A DNA stretch of 64,000 nt. Source: Haliotis asinina. Its lineage: Eukaryota > Mollusca > Gastropoda > Lepetellida > Haliotidae. A program made the position numbers and the translations under genes. Below the pieces are notes generated by a model. It was not told the origin of the DNA. It did no database searches and saw nothing but the letters and a program-made list of their open reading frames with translations. Positions 49,501 to 58,985 of this stretch are shown here, piece after piece. The DNA is taken from NCBI RefSeq assembly GCF_037392515.1, contig NC_090281.1, positions 48,398,645 through 48,462,644 on the forward strand, written 5' to 3'. Positions within the stretch are counted from its first letter, which is position 1. Each line of letters opens with the position of its first letter.

Positions 49501-52500
49501 TCGGACCCGAAGTTGACGTAGTACTTGTGGTTGTAGTTGGATCGGGAGTTGATGTTGTACTTGTGGTTGTAGTCGGACCGCCAGTTGACGTTGTACTTGT
49601 GGTTGTAGTCGGACCGGGAGTTGTAGTAACAGTGGTTGTTGTAGTCGGAGCAGGGGTTGTAGTTGTAGTCGGAGTGTGGGTTGTAGCTGTGGTTGTTGTA
49701 GTGGTTGTAATCGGGGCAGGGGCCGTAGTTGTATTCGGAGCTGGCGTTGTTTTTGTGGTGGTTGTGGCCGGAGCTGGTGTTGTTTTTGTGGTGGTTGTGG
49801 CCAGAGCTGGTGTTGTTTTTGTGGTGGTTGTGGCCGGAGCTGGTGTTGTTTTTGTGGTGGTTGTGGCCGGACCGGGTGTTGCAGTAGTTGTTGTTGGAGT
49901 GGGAGTTGTAGTGGCAGGGGCGATCGTAACTTGGGGCCTTTGGTTGAACCCACCAAAATTAGCACTATTCGTTAATGTTATGAGCGGTTGAGGTGTTAAA
50001 ACTGGCAGAGAGAACAGACTTGGTACCGGAGCAGAAGCTGGAAGGCCACTTCCTGATCCTGCACAGAAGGACGACATGATCGATAATCAGTATCACATTA
50101 CCCCATTGTACATATTTATCGGTACGATACAGTAATACGATACGACTATCGAACGTTACAACTGCACAAGGACGGTCAAATCAAAGTAGTCTGATATGAT
50201 ACAGTATATTCAGAGACAGTTTTGCATTACGTTTCTCTTTGTATTGCTTGGAAGGTCGAATGAAACCTAAATTTTCGTAATTAATCATATTTCTCATCCT
50301 GAATACCACTATTAATTATGTTTCGGACTTTTTTCGTTGTTTATCGCCGCACTCATGAGTATTAAATATGGCGTCAAGATCAAAAGACGCCACAATGTCC
50401 GTCATTCAAAAAACCCAATAAACAAAACATATACCCTCGAGGCAGTTAGACGGTGTATATTCCAGCAACATAGAACGTTGGTTTTTTGGGGGGTTGTTTA
50501 ACACCACATTCAGCAATATTTCAGCTATATAGCGGCAGTCTTGAATTATCGAATCTGGACCAGACAATCCAGTGGTCAACATCATGAGCATCGATCTATG
50601 CACGTGGGATACGATGACCTGTTAATCAATTCAGCAAGCCTAATTTCCCGGCCCCGTTAGTCGTCTCTTACGGCAAGTAGATCTGCTGGAGATCAGTTAC
50701 GACTGAACGCTTTCACCACTAGGCTAGCCCATCGCCCCCCAAAGATAAGTGTAGCGTCCTGTGGGGCCCCTGACACTAACCCGCTCACATATAATGCTCT
50801 GAATGAAATTGTACACTGTACGCTGAAGGACACATCCCGAAGTAGGACAACATGAAAACATTATGAAAACTTGACTTTTGATATTTAAAAAGCATGCAGT
50901 TCTGAAAGAAACGAAATTCATATATACAGAAAGATATACATACTGATACATTTGTAATCTTCTTTCAGATCCACTTTTCCATCCATATGGCAGGTAGCAA
51001 TAAGGACGCCAATACCGTCAGCCGAATAGCCTTCTTGGCACTCGTACTGTATGACAACTGTACTGTTCTCCCCGAACACCAGGGGACGTTTAGCTGGCTT
51101 CCAGGTCTCGGGAATCTCTTTAGGGTCTCTGCAGTTTGGATCTGGTGATACAAGGCAAAGAGATTTTGAATATCAAGACAATAGATGTAACATGTGTCAA
51201 CAATAGATATTGAAAAGGGCAAGTGTGATATCAGCTGTTTCTGATCGTGCCCTTTCCTTGTGAATTATACCCAAACGTTCCGCACTGCATTCACGCAGAT
51301 AAAACGTAATCTGTTTTAAAAAGTAACTAAAGTTAAATTATATTGATTTCGTTTGGCTTATCCGGTTTCCTGAATTCATTAATGCATTGCAGAGTGATAA
51401 AATGGATACCATTAGAGAAAGGCATTAATTGTCCAATTTTGATTGTCCAGTCTTAATTGTCCGATTTTAATCGTCCAGTCTTAATTGTCCAATTTTAAAT
51501 TGTCCAGTCTTAATTGTCCAATTTTAAATTGTCCAGTCTTAATTGTCCAATTTTAAATTGTCCAGCCTTAATTGTCTAATTTTAAATTGTCCAGCCTTAA
51601 TTGTCCAATTTTAATCGTCCAGTCTTAATTGTCCAATTTTAAATTGTCCAGCCTTAATTGTCTAATTTTAAATTGTCCAGCCTTAATTGTCCAATTTTAA
51701 TCGTCCAGTCTTAATTGTCCAATTTTAAATTGTCCAGTCTTAATTGTCCAATTTTAAATTGTCCTGTCTTAATTGTCCAATTTTAATTGTCCAGTCTTAA
51801 TTGTCCAACAGAAAGAACTGAAATCCAATGACCAGTGGCTTCCAAAACCAATCTATTGAGAAACGTGACTGAAAGCAACCGATGCAGTGATAAGTGACAA
51901 ATATCTTTATTCCCTGATACAACTTAATTGCAGCGAATATCTACTATATAGTCTCGTGAAGCTCAGCAGCAGCAGAGATAGTCATGAAGCGGTCCCGGAT
52001 TGGACTAGTAGAAAAGTATTAGAATCCGCTTGTACCTGGGTGTAACATATGTTAGCTGCAACACAACATGTTACAGAGTAACTCTGTAAAAGAAGGAGCG
52101 CAACTGTGTTTTCCAGACTATGCATTATATAAATGATTAGCAGATCATAAGAAATGTTCACATTTGGCACAGGTCATTGTGACTGACCGAAGTTCTTCAT
52201 CTTACATATGAAGCTCTTTTCTCACTCTTTTGCATGGCCGCCATGAAAGACGAGAGCTGCCTGGTACTGTCGCCTCGTGGAACCAGCCAGGTTAAGACTT
52301 GTGGTCTGACGAATGGTCGCCTTCTCCTCTTGCAGTGCTTGTGCCAACTCACAGTCAAACTGTAGCGCAAATGGGGTTGCGCAGTATAGAGAATATGACA
52401 AGTCTTCTTATATGCGAGCGAAGCGAGCAAAGGTTGGCAACGTACTTTCCTCGCTTTGGATCGAAGAATTGTTTTCATGTCAAAATAAATTATCGCCATT

Positions 52501-54308
52501 ATCAAAGGTACACTTCCATTTCTTTACTTGGTTGTGCTGTCACATTTCTTACCCCATGTTTATTAATTACTCACGTGAAATATGTTTTACCCCTGTCAGC
52601 TTCCGGTTGAACGGGGCGGTGGGGTAGCCTAGTGGTTAAAGCGTTCGCTCGTCACGCCGGAGACCCGGGTTCGATTCCCCACATGGGTACAATGAGTGAA
52701 GCCCATTTTCTGGTGTCCCCCGCCGTGATATTGCTGGAATATTGCTAAAATGCGGCGTAAAACTAAAACTCACTCACTCACTCACTCCGGTTGAACGGAG
52801 TGACGGAGCAAGAACAAGCAGAAATTAGAAAGAAATACCACATTGCCTAATTTTATCAAGAACCTGTTGGAGTTTATTTGCCTTATCTGTCATCGCTATT
52901 GGTAGAATTTTCGTAACATTTATTCCACACAAAAGCACATCTGGCGCAATGGACGATTGAAGCAGGGGAGGTAACTGTAAGTATTCCATATAGAATAATA
53001 CCCTCCTGTTCCTTCACTCCGTTGAACCGGAAGCTGGAAGGGGGAATGGGGGAGAAGAACGGTCTGATATACCACGAGTTCCGCTTAAAATGTTGAATAA
53101 AAAATATTTCACGTGAGTAATTGTTCAACATGGGGTTGGAAATGTGAAAGCGCAACCCAGTGAAGAAACTGCGTTGCCATCCTTTGCTCGCTTCGCTCGC
53201 ATGTAAGAAGACTGGTCATTTTCCCTATGCTGCACAACCCATTTGCGCTACAGTTTGCCTGTGGCCAAGTGCTGCAGGTTCTGTGGCTGTTGCTGATGTA
53301 GTGGCAGACGTTGATCTCATGGAGTATGCCATAATTGTTCGGGTTTTACACATTGCACTCCCATGGGAATCGAACCGGGCCCCCGGCGTGACGAGTCATA
53401 GTTTTCACTATACTACTCCACCGCACCCATCTTGCAGTGACGCTTGATGTATTCAATATAATGTTAGCAATGAATCTCAAACGCCGTTATAGTTTCTGAC
53501 TTTGGTTCGGAAGGGGCCATCAAATCATGACAAAAATGTAGCGATCAAAATACTTACGGTATACAACATAGGTGCAGTTGCTCCCAAAGTCACTTTTATC
53601 AAAAGCCTTTTGCGTGGGTGTCTCTTTGAAGAGATAGCAGTACTCTGGCGTACCTGCCTTAGACTTGCCAGTTCCTGGGTTAAATTTGCAAGGCGGCTTG
53701 CCAATCTCAAACACGCAGGGCGCAGCTGTTGTCACGGATGGACTTGTGTCCTTTAGACAGTGTAAAGCCATCACACAGTCTTCCGTTTCTATGCATTTCT
53801 TCCCACATCTGGACTGTGTCAGATCTTTCACATGAATGCCCTCTAAGATATTGAAATCTAACCCAAATGCAATCGGAGAAATTTCGGAGTCAATTTCTTT
53901 GAATATGACCAGCTGCTTTTTTAACCCTGAAGATAACGGATAGAAAGTACCCAGTGATGGTGAGGCTCCAGGCCCCGACAGTGACGGAGAGGCTGCAGTA
54001 GGACCCGGAACAGCCGGAGCAGGGCCCGGAACAGCTGCGGATGGGCCTGAAACAGCTGCAGTAAGACCCGGAACAGCTGCGATAGGACCCGGAACAGCTG
54101 CAGCTGCAGAAGGAGCTGGTGTTGGACTCGGCGCAGAAGGCTGAGGCAGGATTGGAGCTGGGATTGGGGCCAGCGATATGGATGCCGAGTTAGTGTTCAA
54201 ATTTACAGGTACACCAATAGTCCCTATGGGCATTTTCGGTAGATTCAACGACATGGCGGTGGAGCACCACGCCGCAATGAAAACACAATCTATTACTTTC
54301 ACTGTCAT
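44030..54308 (-). CDS. Gene B: paralog of gene A, secreted mucin with sushi and two C-type lectin-like domains
   Basis: Seven exons on the - strand: 54308-53558, 51141-50944, 50058-48760, 46818-46630, 46222-45917, 45210-45025, 44256-44030. They join in frame to 1051 aa with phase 1 at every junction. The domain order is the same as gene A: signal peptide, Pro/Ala region, eight-Cys module (250 residues in exon 1, as in A), sushi, Thr-rich mucin segment (317-749), CTLD1 (about 750-914), CTLD2 (about 915-1051). B faces A tail to tail, with stop codons about 9.7 kb apart, so the pair arose by inverted duplication or by inversion after tandem duplication. Its introns are packed with repeats that are absent from A, so those insertions came after the split. 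Confidence 0.85.
44605..44815 (-). mobile_element. SINE, long family, in gene B intron 6
   Basis: TGCACTCAGCAATATTCCAG, TAAATAATAGAGTCTGG and CTTAGTCGCCTCGTACGAC. Confidence 0.5.
44849..44892. repeat. (CCCCCA)n in gene B intron 6
   Basis: Six to seven units of CCCCCA on the + strand, followed by CCCCCGCCCCC. Confidence 0.9.
45025..45210 (-). CDS. Gene B exon 6: first half of C-type lectin-like domain 2
   Basis: 186 bp, acceptor TTTCCAG, donor GTAAGA, phase 1-1. Codes WQCDSDYVFHRES, CFKIVHLKANAYQAQDKC and LAVLNTMEKFNHVKEHL. A GATG/GATA microsatellite begins only a few bases after the donor. Confidence 0.8.
45257..45495 (-). mobile_element. SINE, long family, in gene B intron 5
   Basis: GTGATTGAGTTTAGTTTTAC, CGCCGCACTCAGCAATATTC, ACCCGATCCACTTAGTCGCC and GTTGCTGAAGACCAATTC. 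Confidence 0.6.
45525..45845. repeat. Tandem repeat of about 58 bp in gene B intron 5
   Basis: Five to six diverged copies of TCAGCCAATCAGAAGG, TTTCATGGTATGTCGG and ATAGATAAACTAACG. Confidence 0.75.
45917..46222 (-). CDS. Gene B exon 5: second half of C-type lectin-like domain 1 with Tyr-rich insertion
   Basis: 306 bp, phase 1-1, donor GTGAGT. FWVGSEQ is followed by an insertion rich in Tyr (including a run of YYYYY), then NYWSDSHKVDYKLWA, GEPS, C, LMDSKC and YICDIPVLE. It is eight codons longer than A, all within the aromatic insert. The EPN/QPD position reads EPS. Confidence 0.8.
46319..46500 (-). mobile_element. SINE, long family, in gene B intron 4
   Basis: CAGTGAGTGAGTGAGTTTTA, CGCCGCACTCAGCAATATTC, GAGTCTTGACCAGAC; the 3' half is shortened. 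Confidence 0.55.
46527..46607. repeat. (CAT)n and (CT)n microsatellites next to gene B exon 4
   Basis: About 12 CAT units followed by a CT-rich run; they end only about 20 bp from the exon 4 donor. Confidence 0.9.
46630..46818 (-). CDS. Gene B exon 4: first half of C-type lectin-like domain 1
   Basis: 189 bp, acceptor TTTTCAG, donor GTAAGT. Codes RDCMNDYIYDLD, CFQVYTGYALSFD, a Cys and TGGAGGLASLSTTKKF, matching gene A exon 4. A poly-T tract and (CT)n/(CAT)n simple repeats lie within 125 bp of the donor. Confidence 0.8.
47580..48370 (-). mobile_element. DDE_3 (IS630/Tc1-superfamily) transposase relic in gene B intron 3
   Basis: Upstream frames show GKGERLIVLHAGCK, LVFKAKSK and MNGMVFLEW. Then an open stretch of about 180 codons reads SLIVMDNAPYHDVQVPNAKA, KVDEYLTDHGHSVLRLPPYH, CDLNPIELIWRIMK and FKLRDVQTIVQQSID. 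The Asp in MDNAPYH and the Glu in NPIELIW are the second and third catalytic residues of the family. The N-terminal third is missing and early stops are present. Confidence 0.65.
48760..50058 (-). CDS. Gene B exon 3: Thr-rich mucin segment
   Basis: 1299 bp, 433 residues, acceptor TGTGCAG, donor GTAAGT. The leader holds FGGFNQRP as in A. Then come KTTPAPATTTT units and about ten copies of a 36-bp unit coding variants of TSGPTTTTSTTS, then poly-Thr blocks, then TTEMNDLR as tail. Leader and tail are homologous to A but the tandem unit is not the same, so the array has turned over since duplication. Confidence 0.85.
50490..50738 (-). mobile_element. SINE, long family, in gene B intron 2
   Basis: CATTCAGCAATATTTCAGC, GAATCTGGACCAGACAATCC, CCCCGTTAGTCGTCTCTTAC and a tRNA-like head remnant CCACTAGGCTAGCCC. 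Confidence 0.55.
50944..51141 (-). CDS. Gene B exon 2: sushi (CCP) domain
   Basis: 198 bp, acceptor CACCAG, donor GTATGT, phase 1-1. The reading frame carries NCRDPKEIPETWKPA, YECQEGY, ATCHMDGK and DYKC, very close to gene A. It is easily missed because an overlapping longer open frame runs through the same bases. Confidence 0.85.
51419..51815. repeat. 29-bp tandem repeat in gene B intron 1
   Basis: Alternating TTAATTGTCCAATTTTAAA and TTGTCCAGTC units, about 14 copies; it has a higher-order pattern of AATCGTCC every few units. Confidence 0.85.
52350..53263. mobile_element. Foldback element, copy 2, in gene B intron 1
   Basis: Same family as 41577-42971: left CACAGTCAAACTGTAGCG, right CGCTACAGTTTGCCTGTG, shared GCGAAGCGAGCAAAGG near both ends. 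Flanked by imperfect 7-bp repeats GCCAACT (52343-52349) and GCCAAGT (53264-53270). A SINE is inserted in its left arm at 52615-52785. Confidence 0.6.
52615..52785 (+). mobile_element. Complete tRNA-derived SINE with target-site duplication
   Basis: The head GGTAGCCTAGTGGTTAAAGC (A-box-like) and GGTTCGATTCC (B box) read as a tRNA-like promoter. The body holds GAAGCCCATTTTCTGGTGTC and GATATTGCTGGAATATTGC and ends in (ACTC)n. A 13-bp duplication TCCGGTTGAACGG lies on both sides (52602-52614 and 52786-52798). This is the reference copy for the short (A) SINE family here. Confidence 0.75.
53340..53430 (-). mobile_element. SINE head fragment in gene B intron 1
   Basis: GGAATCGAACCGGGCCCCCG and GCGTGACGAGTCATAG are the reverse of the tRNA-like head of the short family; no body. 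Confidence 0.4.
53558..54308 (-). CDS. Gene B exon 1: signal peptide, Pro/Ala-rich region, eight-Cys module
   Basis: 751 bp from ATG (54308) to a GTAAGT donor just below 53558. Hydrophobic signal peptide (about 1-19), then PAPSAAAAVPGP-type repeats, then the module whose eight cysteines all match those of A (CGKKC, EDC, LHC, PC, PPC, YC, NC). The KKKR site of A reads LKKQ here, so a furin-like site is missing. Confidence 0.85.
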
Positions 54309-54416
54309 ATCAACTGCTGTTCAAGGATCTTCCTTTTTGTTTGGTTGTCAGTATATGGCTTTAGGAGAGAAAAGACACGTTCCTACCCCTCTGGTTTGTG
54401 GTGGGCATAAGCGATG

Positions 54417-54424
54417 TATTTATA
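54417..54424 (-). promoter_or_regulatory. Putative TATA box of gene B
   Basis: TATAAATA on the - strand, about 110 bp upstream of the start codon, at a spacing similar to the TATA-like run of gene A. Confidence 0.45.
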
Positions 54425-54549
54425 CATTGATCCCACTTGGTATGATACGTTTACCAAGAATACGAATATCGGACATGAAGTATTATGTTTGGAACAACAA
54501 AAGATAACCTAAATCTCTAAATGTTAGATACGAGTACTTTTATCTACAT

Positions 54550-55150
54550 CAGAACTGGACATTAAGATCATATTTTACGTCAAATGTCCAAATCCATAAC
54601 ACATGACAGCTAAGAAGCTGATTTTCGATAAATGGACATGTATGGCACACGTTAAAGATAAGGTTTGGAACAAGATACTCAGCGATTACCTCAGCGACAA
54701 GGGCTTCTGATCGATGTCCAGTTGAGATCTGGATGATTGCTCTGTCTAACATGTCAGCATAACTAGTTCTTGAAACAAACAATAATTGAAGCTCCCTGGT
54801 GTTTTGAAGGTATCCGGTATATTCTTCTGTTTTGGCCATCTATGATTGTCTAGTGATGTTTTATTTACCCTTCTTGTTTGGCGTCTGTACATGTAGAACA
54901 CATGTACAATGCTACAGTTAACAACACAAATGACGACTAAATTGACGACTTAATTGTTTTGCTATATGTAGATGGTGAGTTGCACGATGTTAATGATGCG
55001 TTGGCGCTATGAGTATTGCACAAGTGCATGGAATTAGGCGCTTGACACTTAGTCAACCTAACACTACACCCCCCACCGCAAATTTCACCTTATCAGAGGA
55101 GTACAGAAAATATACATAAGGTTCTGACTCCCAATTGCCATTACTTCAGA
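54550..55150. other. Sequence upstream of gene B
   Basis: Holds an open - strand frame (54839-54549) that I do not recognise. No second promoter-like element was found. Confidence 0.35.
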
Positions 55151-55151
55151 C

Positions 55152-55400
55152 TGAGTGAGTGAGTTTAGTTTCATGCCGCGCTCAGCAATATTCTAGCTGT
55201 ATGGCGTCGATCTGTAAATAATCGAGTCTGGAACAGACAATCCAGTGATCAAGAACATGAGCATCGATCTGCGCAATTGGTAACCGATGAAATGTGTCAA
55301 CCAAGTCAACGAACCTGACCACCCGATCCCGTTAGTAGCAAAGTCAAGCAAAGTCGCCTTTTATGGCAACCTATTCTACCCCGGGACCTTCACGGGTCTC
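55152..55400 (-). mobile_element. SINE, long family
   Basis: GTGAGTGAGTTTAGTTTCAT, TAAATAATCGAGTCTGGAAC, GTCAACCAAGTCAACGAACC and CCCCGGGACCTTCACGGG. Confidence 0.6.
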
Positions 55401-55403
55401 ATT

Positions 55404-55535
55404 ACTTCAGAACCCGTTGTGGCTGAGTGGACGAGATGGCTGAATCTGACAGGATGCGTTCGAATCCTGGATGAACCTCAAATCAGAAAGTACCAGAATC
55501 TGTAGTTTACTGAGAAAGTGTAATTACAAATAAAA
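55404..55535 (+). mobile_element. tRNA-like SINE, third (B) family
   Basis: GTTGTGGCTGAGTGGACGAG (A-box-like), TGCGTTCGAATCCTGG (B box) and AAAGTACCAGAATCTGTAG. It directly follows the copy at 55152-55400. Confidence 0.5.
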
Positions 55536-55777
55536 TTATTGAGTATGTTGTGGGTATCCTTTCCCCCTGGCTACATCCACAACAAACACATGCAAGACCA
55601 AGTCAATTATTCAAACGTGTCCTCCACGTGGTCACAGGATCTTTAATGTTTAAGTGAATCACACAAATTAAATGAGCATTCCGAAGATTATTGAGATGTA
55701 GATCACAAGGACTGGAACAGCTGAAGTACTGCCCGACGCGGAAAACAAACTCACCATTGCCAAATACTCTTTGCATA

Positions 55778-55857
55778 ATTAATGGAACAGATTAATGGAA
55801 CAGATTAATGGAACAGATTAATGGAACAGATTAATGGAACAGATTAATGGAACAGAA
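55778..55857. repeat. 13-bp tandem repeat
   Basis: Six near-exact copies of ATTAATGGAACAG. Confidence 0.85.
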
Positions 55858-56516
55858 CGAACCTTGTCCAAGGCGGTTACACCGAAATATCGCATCCATT
55901 CCAAGAAAGAAGATGTCTATCCATAAACAGTCTTTCGACTCTGTAAGAGTCATCTTCTCTCGTTTTTAGTCCATATTTTGATTTAACAGCATATACAATG
56001 AATTTAAATGTGTCGTCTAAATACTTTGAAATCTATTCACGGTATTTTGGTAGATATTTGAATAAATACACATCAGTATTTATGCTGAGTTTCGGTTTCC
56101 ATGTAGTGGATTAGATGAGCTGCCAGTCCGTGTTCTACAATAACTGAACTACTGAATTAGTGTTTGTTTGACAAACGGTATTGTACAAGGTTCATACAAT
56201 TGTCATGGAATATTGTTTAGTGTTAAGGCATCAACTCCTTCTGCTGGTGTATTTGAAATTCAGGAAAATGCTGAGCCTTCTTTGCCAGACGAAATATGTA
56301 ATACAGCACATGCACGACTCCCTAAAAATGATAATAATTAGAACAATAAGATCCCCCAAGAAAAAATATAACCAAGCATTGTATATTCTAAGTCCATATC
56401 CTACAACGATAGAGTGAGAATGTGTCATTCAAAGTGTACTTTCTCCCGTCTCTTAAACAGCAGGACATTTCTTATTCCAAACTAATTTTGTCCACGAGGC
56501 TAATTGGAGGCTTGTA

Positions 56517-56680
56517 GTGGCGCGTGGCGGTTCGTGGTTGTGTGTGGTTGTGTATGGTGGTGCGTGGTGGTGTGTGGTTGTGTATGGTGGCGGTGGTGGT
56601 GTGTGGTTGTGTATGGTGGTGCGTGGTGGTGCGTGGTGGTGCGTGGTTGTGTATGGTGGCGCATGGTGGTGTGTGGTGAA
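56517..56680. repeat. GT-rich minisatellite
   Basis: Repeats of GTGTATGGTGGTGC and GTGTGGTT; open frames on both strands are by-products. Confidence 0.8.
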
Positions 56681-56774
56681 GTCCTGTGCATCTGTAATGT
56701 AAGGGAGATAGAAGATATATGGAGTCGAGCAACATCGACGTTCGCCTCTGTTCACCCAGCAGAGGAAGGCAAGG

Positions 56775-56858
56775 TCGCCTAGAGTATAATGTGTGAAGCC
56801 CGTTTCAGGTGTCCCCTGGTGTCGATATTGCTAAAAGAAACGTAAAACTTTAGTCACA
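56775..56858 (+). mobile_element. SINE body fragment, short family
   Basis: GTGTGAAGCCCGTTTCAGGT, GTCGATATTGCTAAAAG and CGTAAAACTTTAGTCAC. Confidence 0.4.
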
Positions 56859-56859
56859 C

Positions 56860-57900
56860 TTTATGTTATCACAACTTGATCATTTTCAGTTCTTAACCTA
56901 AATTTCTAACAGTCTAACAAGTGATATATATAAATATGACGGAGCGGTCTTTCTGTGATGTCGAGCTGCCCATTACCCACAATGCATCCTTTATAGATTA
57001 ATATCGTGTGGTCTGTTCAAAATGTATTGTCACACAGACTTTGTTAATGTTAATGAGTGAGTGAGTGAGTGAGTGAGTGAATCAGATGCAAGAATTTGCG
57101 TAAATGCTGTTGTAGCATTTACAGCTATTTAGCAGAATCGAGAAGATCACAGTATTGCAATTATTACCTCAAGTCGTGATGCGGTCAGACTTTCATTCTC
57201 CACTAAACGTGTATTTACAGATCATGGTGTCGCTTTGGGATAATTATTAAATACTGTTTTGATGGTGAACAATCTACACTCCAAAGTGTACCTTATTATA
57301 TGACAGTATCACAACATGTTTAACAGAACTTACCAAACTTTATTTACTTTCAGGCTCCTGAATGTGCCAGTTTTGCATATATATGCATGTCGCTAACAAA
57401 TAGAGCAGTTACAATCACATAGTTATCATAATAAATAGTGAACAAATTTAAAAAAATATTAGGTCATATTGTTGTCTTGATAACATAAGTAATGCTGTAT
57501 ATTTAATACGATTCTAATACTTCAGTATGTAGGTGTTTTTCAGACCAGACTTATAAGACGTAGGTGTCGCCAAACTAATTGACAGATACGTTCCCTGAAG
57601 CATTATGAAACCAACACCGAAGACATGTGACATTAATAATAATGTCATCTTAAATGCAAATGAACATGTGGCAATATTCAACAAGCAGTGAAAAGACGTA
57701 TGGCTTCACAGTGTTGTAATGTTTGAGAGTACTCTCAACTGTAACAAGTACACGAATATAACAACAGATACGTTAAGTATGTTGCCTCCAAAGTTATAAT
57801 AACTCGTCTTACACATATGAAAGGACGCATGAGAAGGAACGTCTCCAATCTGAAAGGCGTGTATTATCTCTGCACTTTTGAATCATCACCAGTGTAAACT
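56860..57900. other. No recognisable gene
   Basis: Unique AT-rich sequence with a (GAGT)n run at 57055-57080. TTTCAGGCTCCTGAATGTGC near 57350 faintly resembles the gene A exon 6 acceptor region but has no downstream CTLD motifs. Confidence 0.35.
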
Positions 57901-57912
57901 CTCCCAGTTTAC

Positions 57913-58011
57913 ATGTGATGTAGTATCTGTCCATACACAAAGGGGTTTCTGAATGTTGCAACCATAAACTCCACTACAAGCACAGTCCAGACACTTCAAA
58001 GAAATGTTCCC
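57913..58011 (-). CDS. Possible invertebrate-type (i-type) lysozyme-like exon, isolated
   Basis: On the - strand an AG acceptor precedes a frame reading NISLKCLDCACSGVYGC, then PLC. The C-x2-C-x-C-x5-C spacing equals the start of the destabilase/i-type lysozyme core (CLxCICxxxSGC). The rest of the exon lacks the expected SCG and QIK motifs and stops soon after. It may be a decayed exon or chance. Confidence 0.25.
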
Positions 58012-58834
58012 CTGACTTTACTCGCCAGCTTACCCAAACAAAGGATATTTTATTTTTCAGCTCCCACACGTTTAGTGGAGAATGAACCAAAAAGTAAGCT
58101 TTTTTGAGTCATAGGTGGTCATTGTGATTTGATACCTATTACTGACTAAATAGAAACTAATCAAATTGAAGTAAGGTAATTGGTGAGAAAGAAATATCAA
58201 CCGTTAGGGATGACTACCGCCTCTCATAACAGGCGGCACGTTTGACCTGAAACGTTACTCAGCAACAGAATTCACCTTCCAACAACTGATTTTGAAAAGG
58301 CATGTTAACACGAGACCTTTCAATATCATTGGTACGCTTTCCTATGACACACTTGCACTTAAGTTAAGTACTTTTGTTAAAGTGTTAATTTCATGTTCAT
58401 GTTAAAACCTAGCAAAACATGAACCCGGTTATTTGAGATATGGCTTATCATATAATTCCAGAACATATCGCATTTGAAAATCAATATTTTCTGATAAACA
58501 ACTCACGATTGTCGTGACTAAATTGAACCGTTTTCTCAGAGCCGGTCACGAGTGTTTGTCACTCCCTGGGAGATCAGTATGTATGTGCATAAGGTGAAAT
58601 AAATGTGAAAACTGTTTCATATATCTATGTATGTTGGAGCTGTCTCCATATAAATTCTTTTAAGCTTGTTGAACGATCTACTTCATGAAACTTCTGTCGT
58701 TGCCTTTTCATGAAATAAATATTCTCAAACCAATTAACTGTGAAAAATATATCTGTCCAACTTTTCGTATGGTTATGCAATTGTTAATGTCCCATGTCGA
58801 CTCTTTTATTATATACTCGCATAAGAAATAGTCA

Positions 58835-58985
58835 GAGGGAGTGAGTTAAGTTTAACGCCGTTTTAGCGATATTTCACGCGGGGAACACCAAAATGTGCTT
58901 CACACATTGTTCCCATTCGAGGAACTGAACCTGGATCTTCAGCATGACTTGTGAACACTTGTACCACCTGGCTAACCTCACCACC
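58835..58985 (-). mobile_element. SINE, short family
   Basis: GGAGTGAGTTAAGTTTAACG, TTCACGCGGGGAACACC and a decayed head GAACTGAACCTGGATCTTC. Confidence 0.5.

Noticed and set aside
48660-49991. Val-rich plus-strand frames and a Gln/Pro/Leu-rich minus frame over gene B exon 3
   Set aside because: By-products of a 36-bp, Thr-coding tandem repeat.
52615-52690. tRNA gene
   Set aside because: A and B boxes are present but the arms do not fold as a tRNA, and the unit continues into a SINE body with target duplication. The same holds for the other tRNA-like heads.
54549-54839. 96-codon minus-strand frame upstream of gene B
   Set aside because: No signal peptide, domain or homology recognised; not seen upstream of gene A.
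56453-56782. His/Thr-rich and Cys/Val/Trp-rich frames at 56.5 kb
   Set aside because: Both are readings of a GT-rich minisatellite.
57345-57400. Possible remnant of a CTLD exon 6 (PECASF after TTTCAG)
   Set aside because: Only about 30 bp resemble gene A; no Cys or WIGL-type motif follows.
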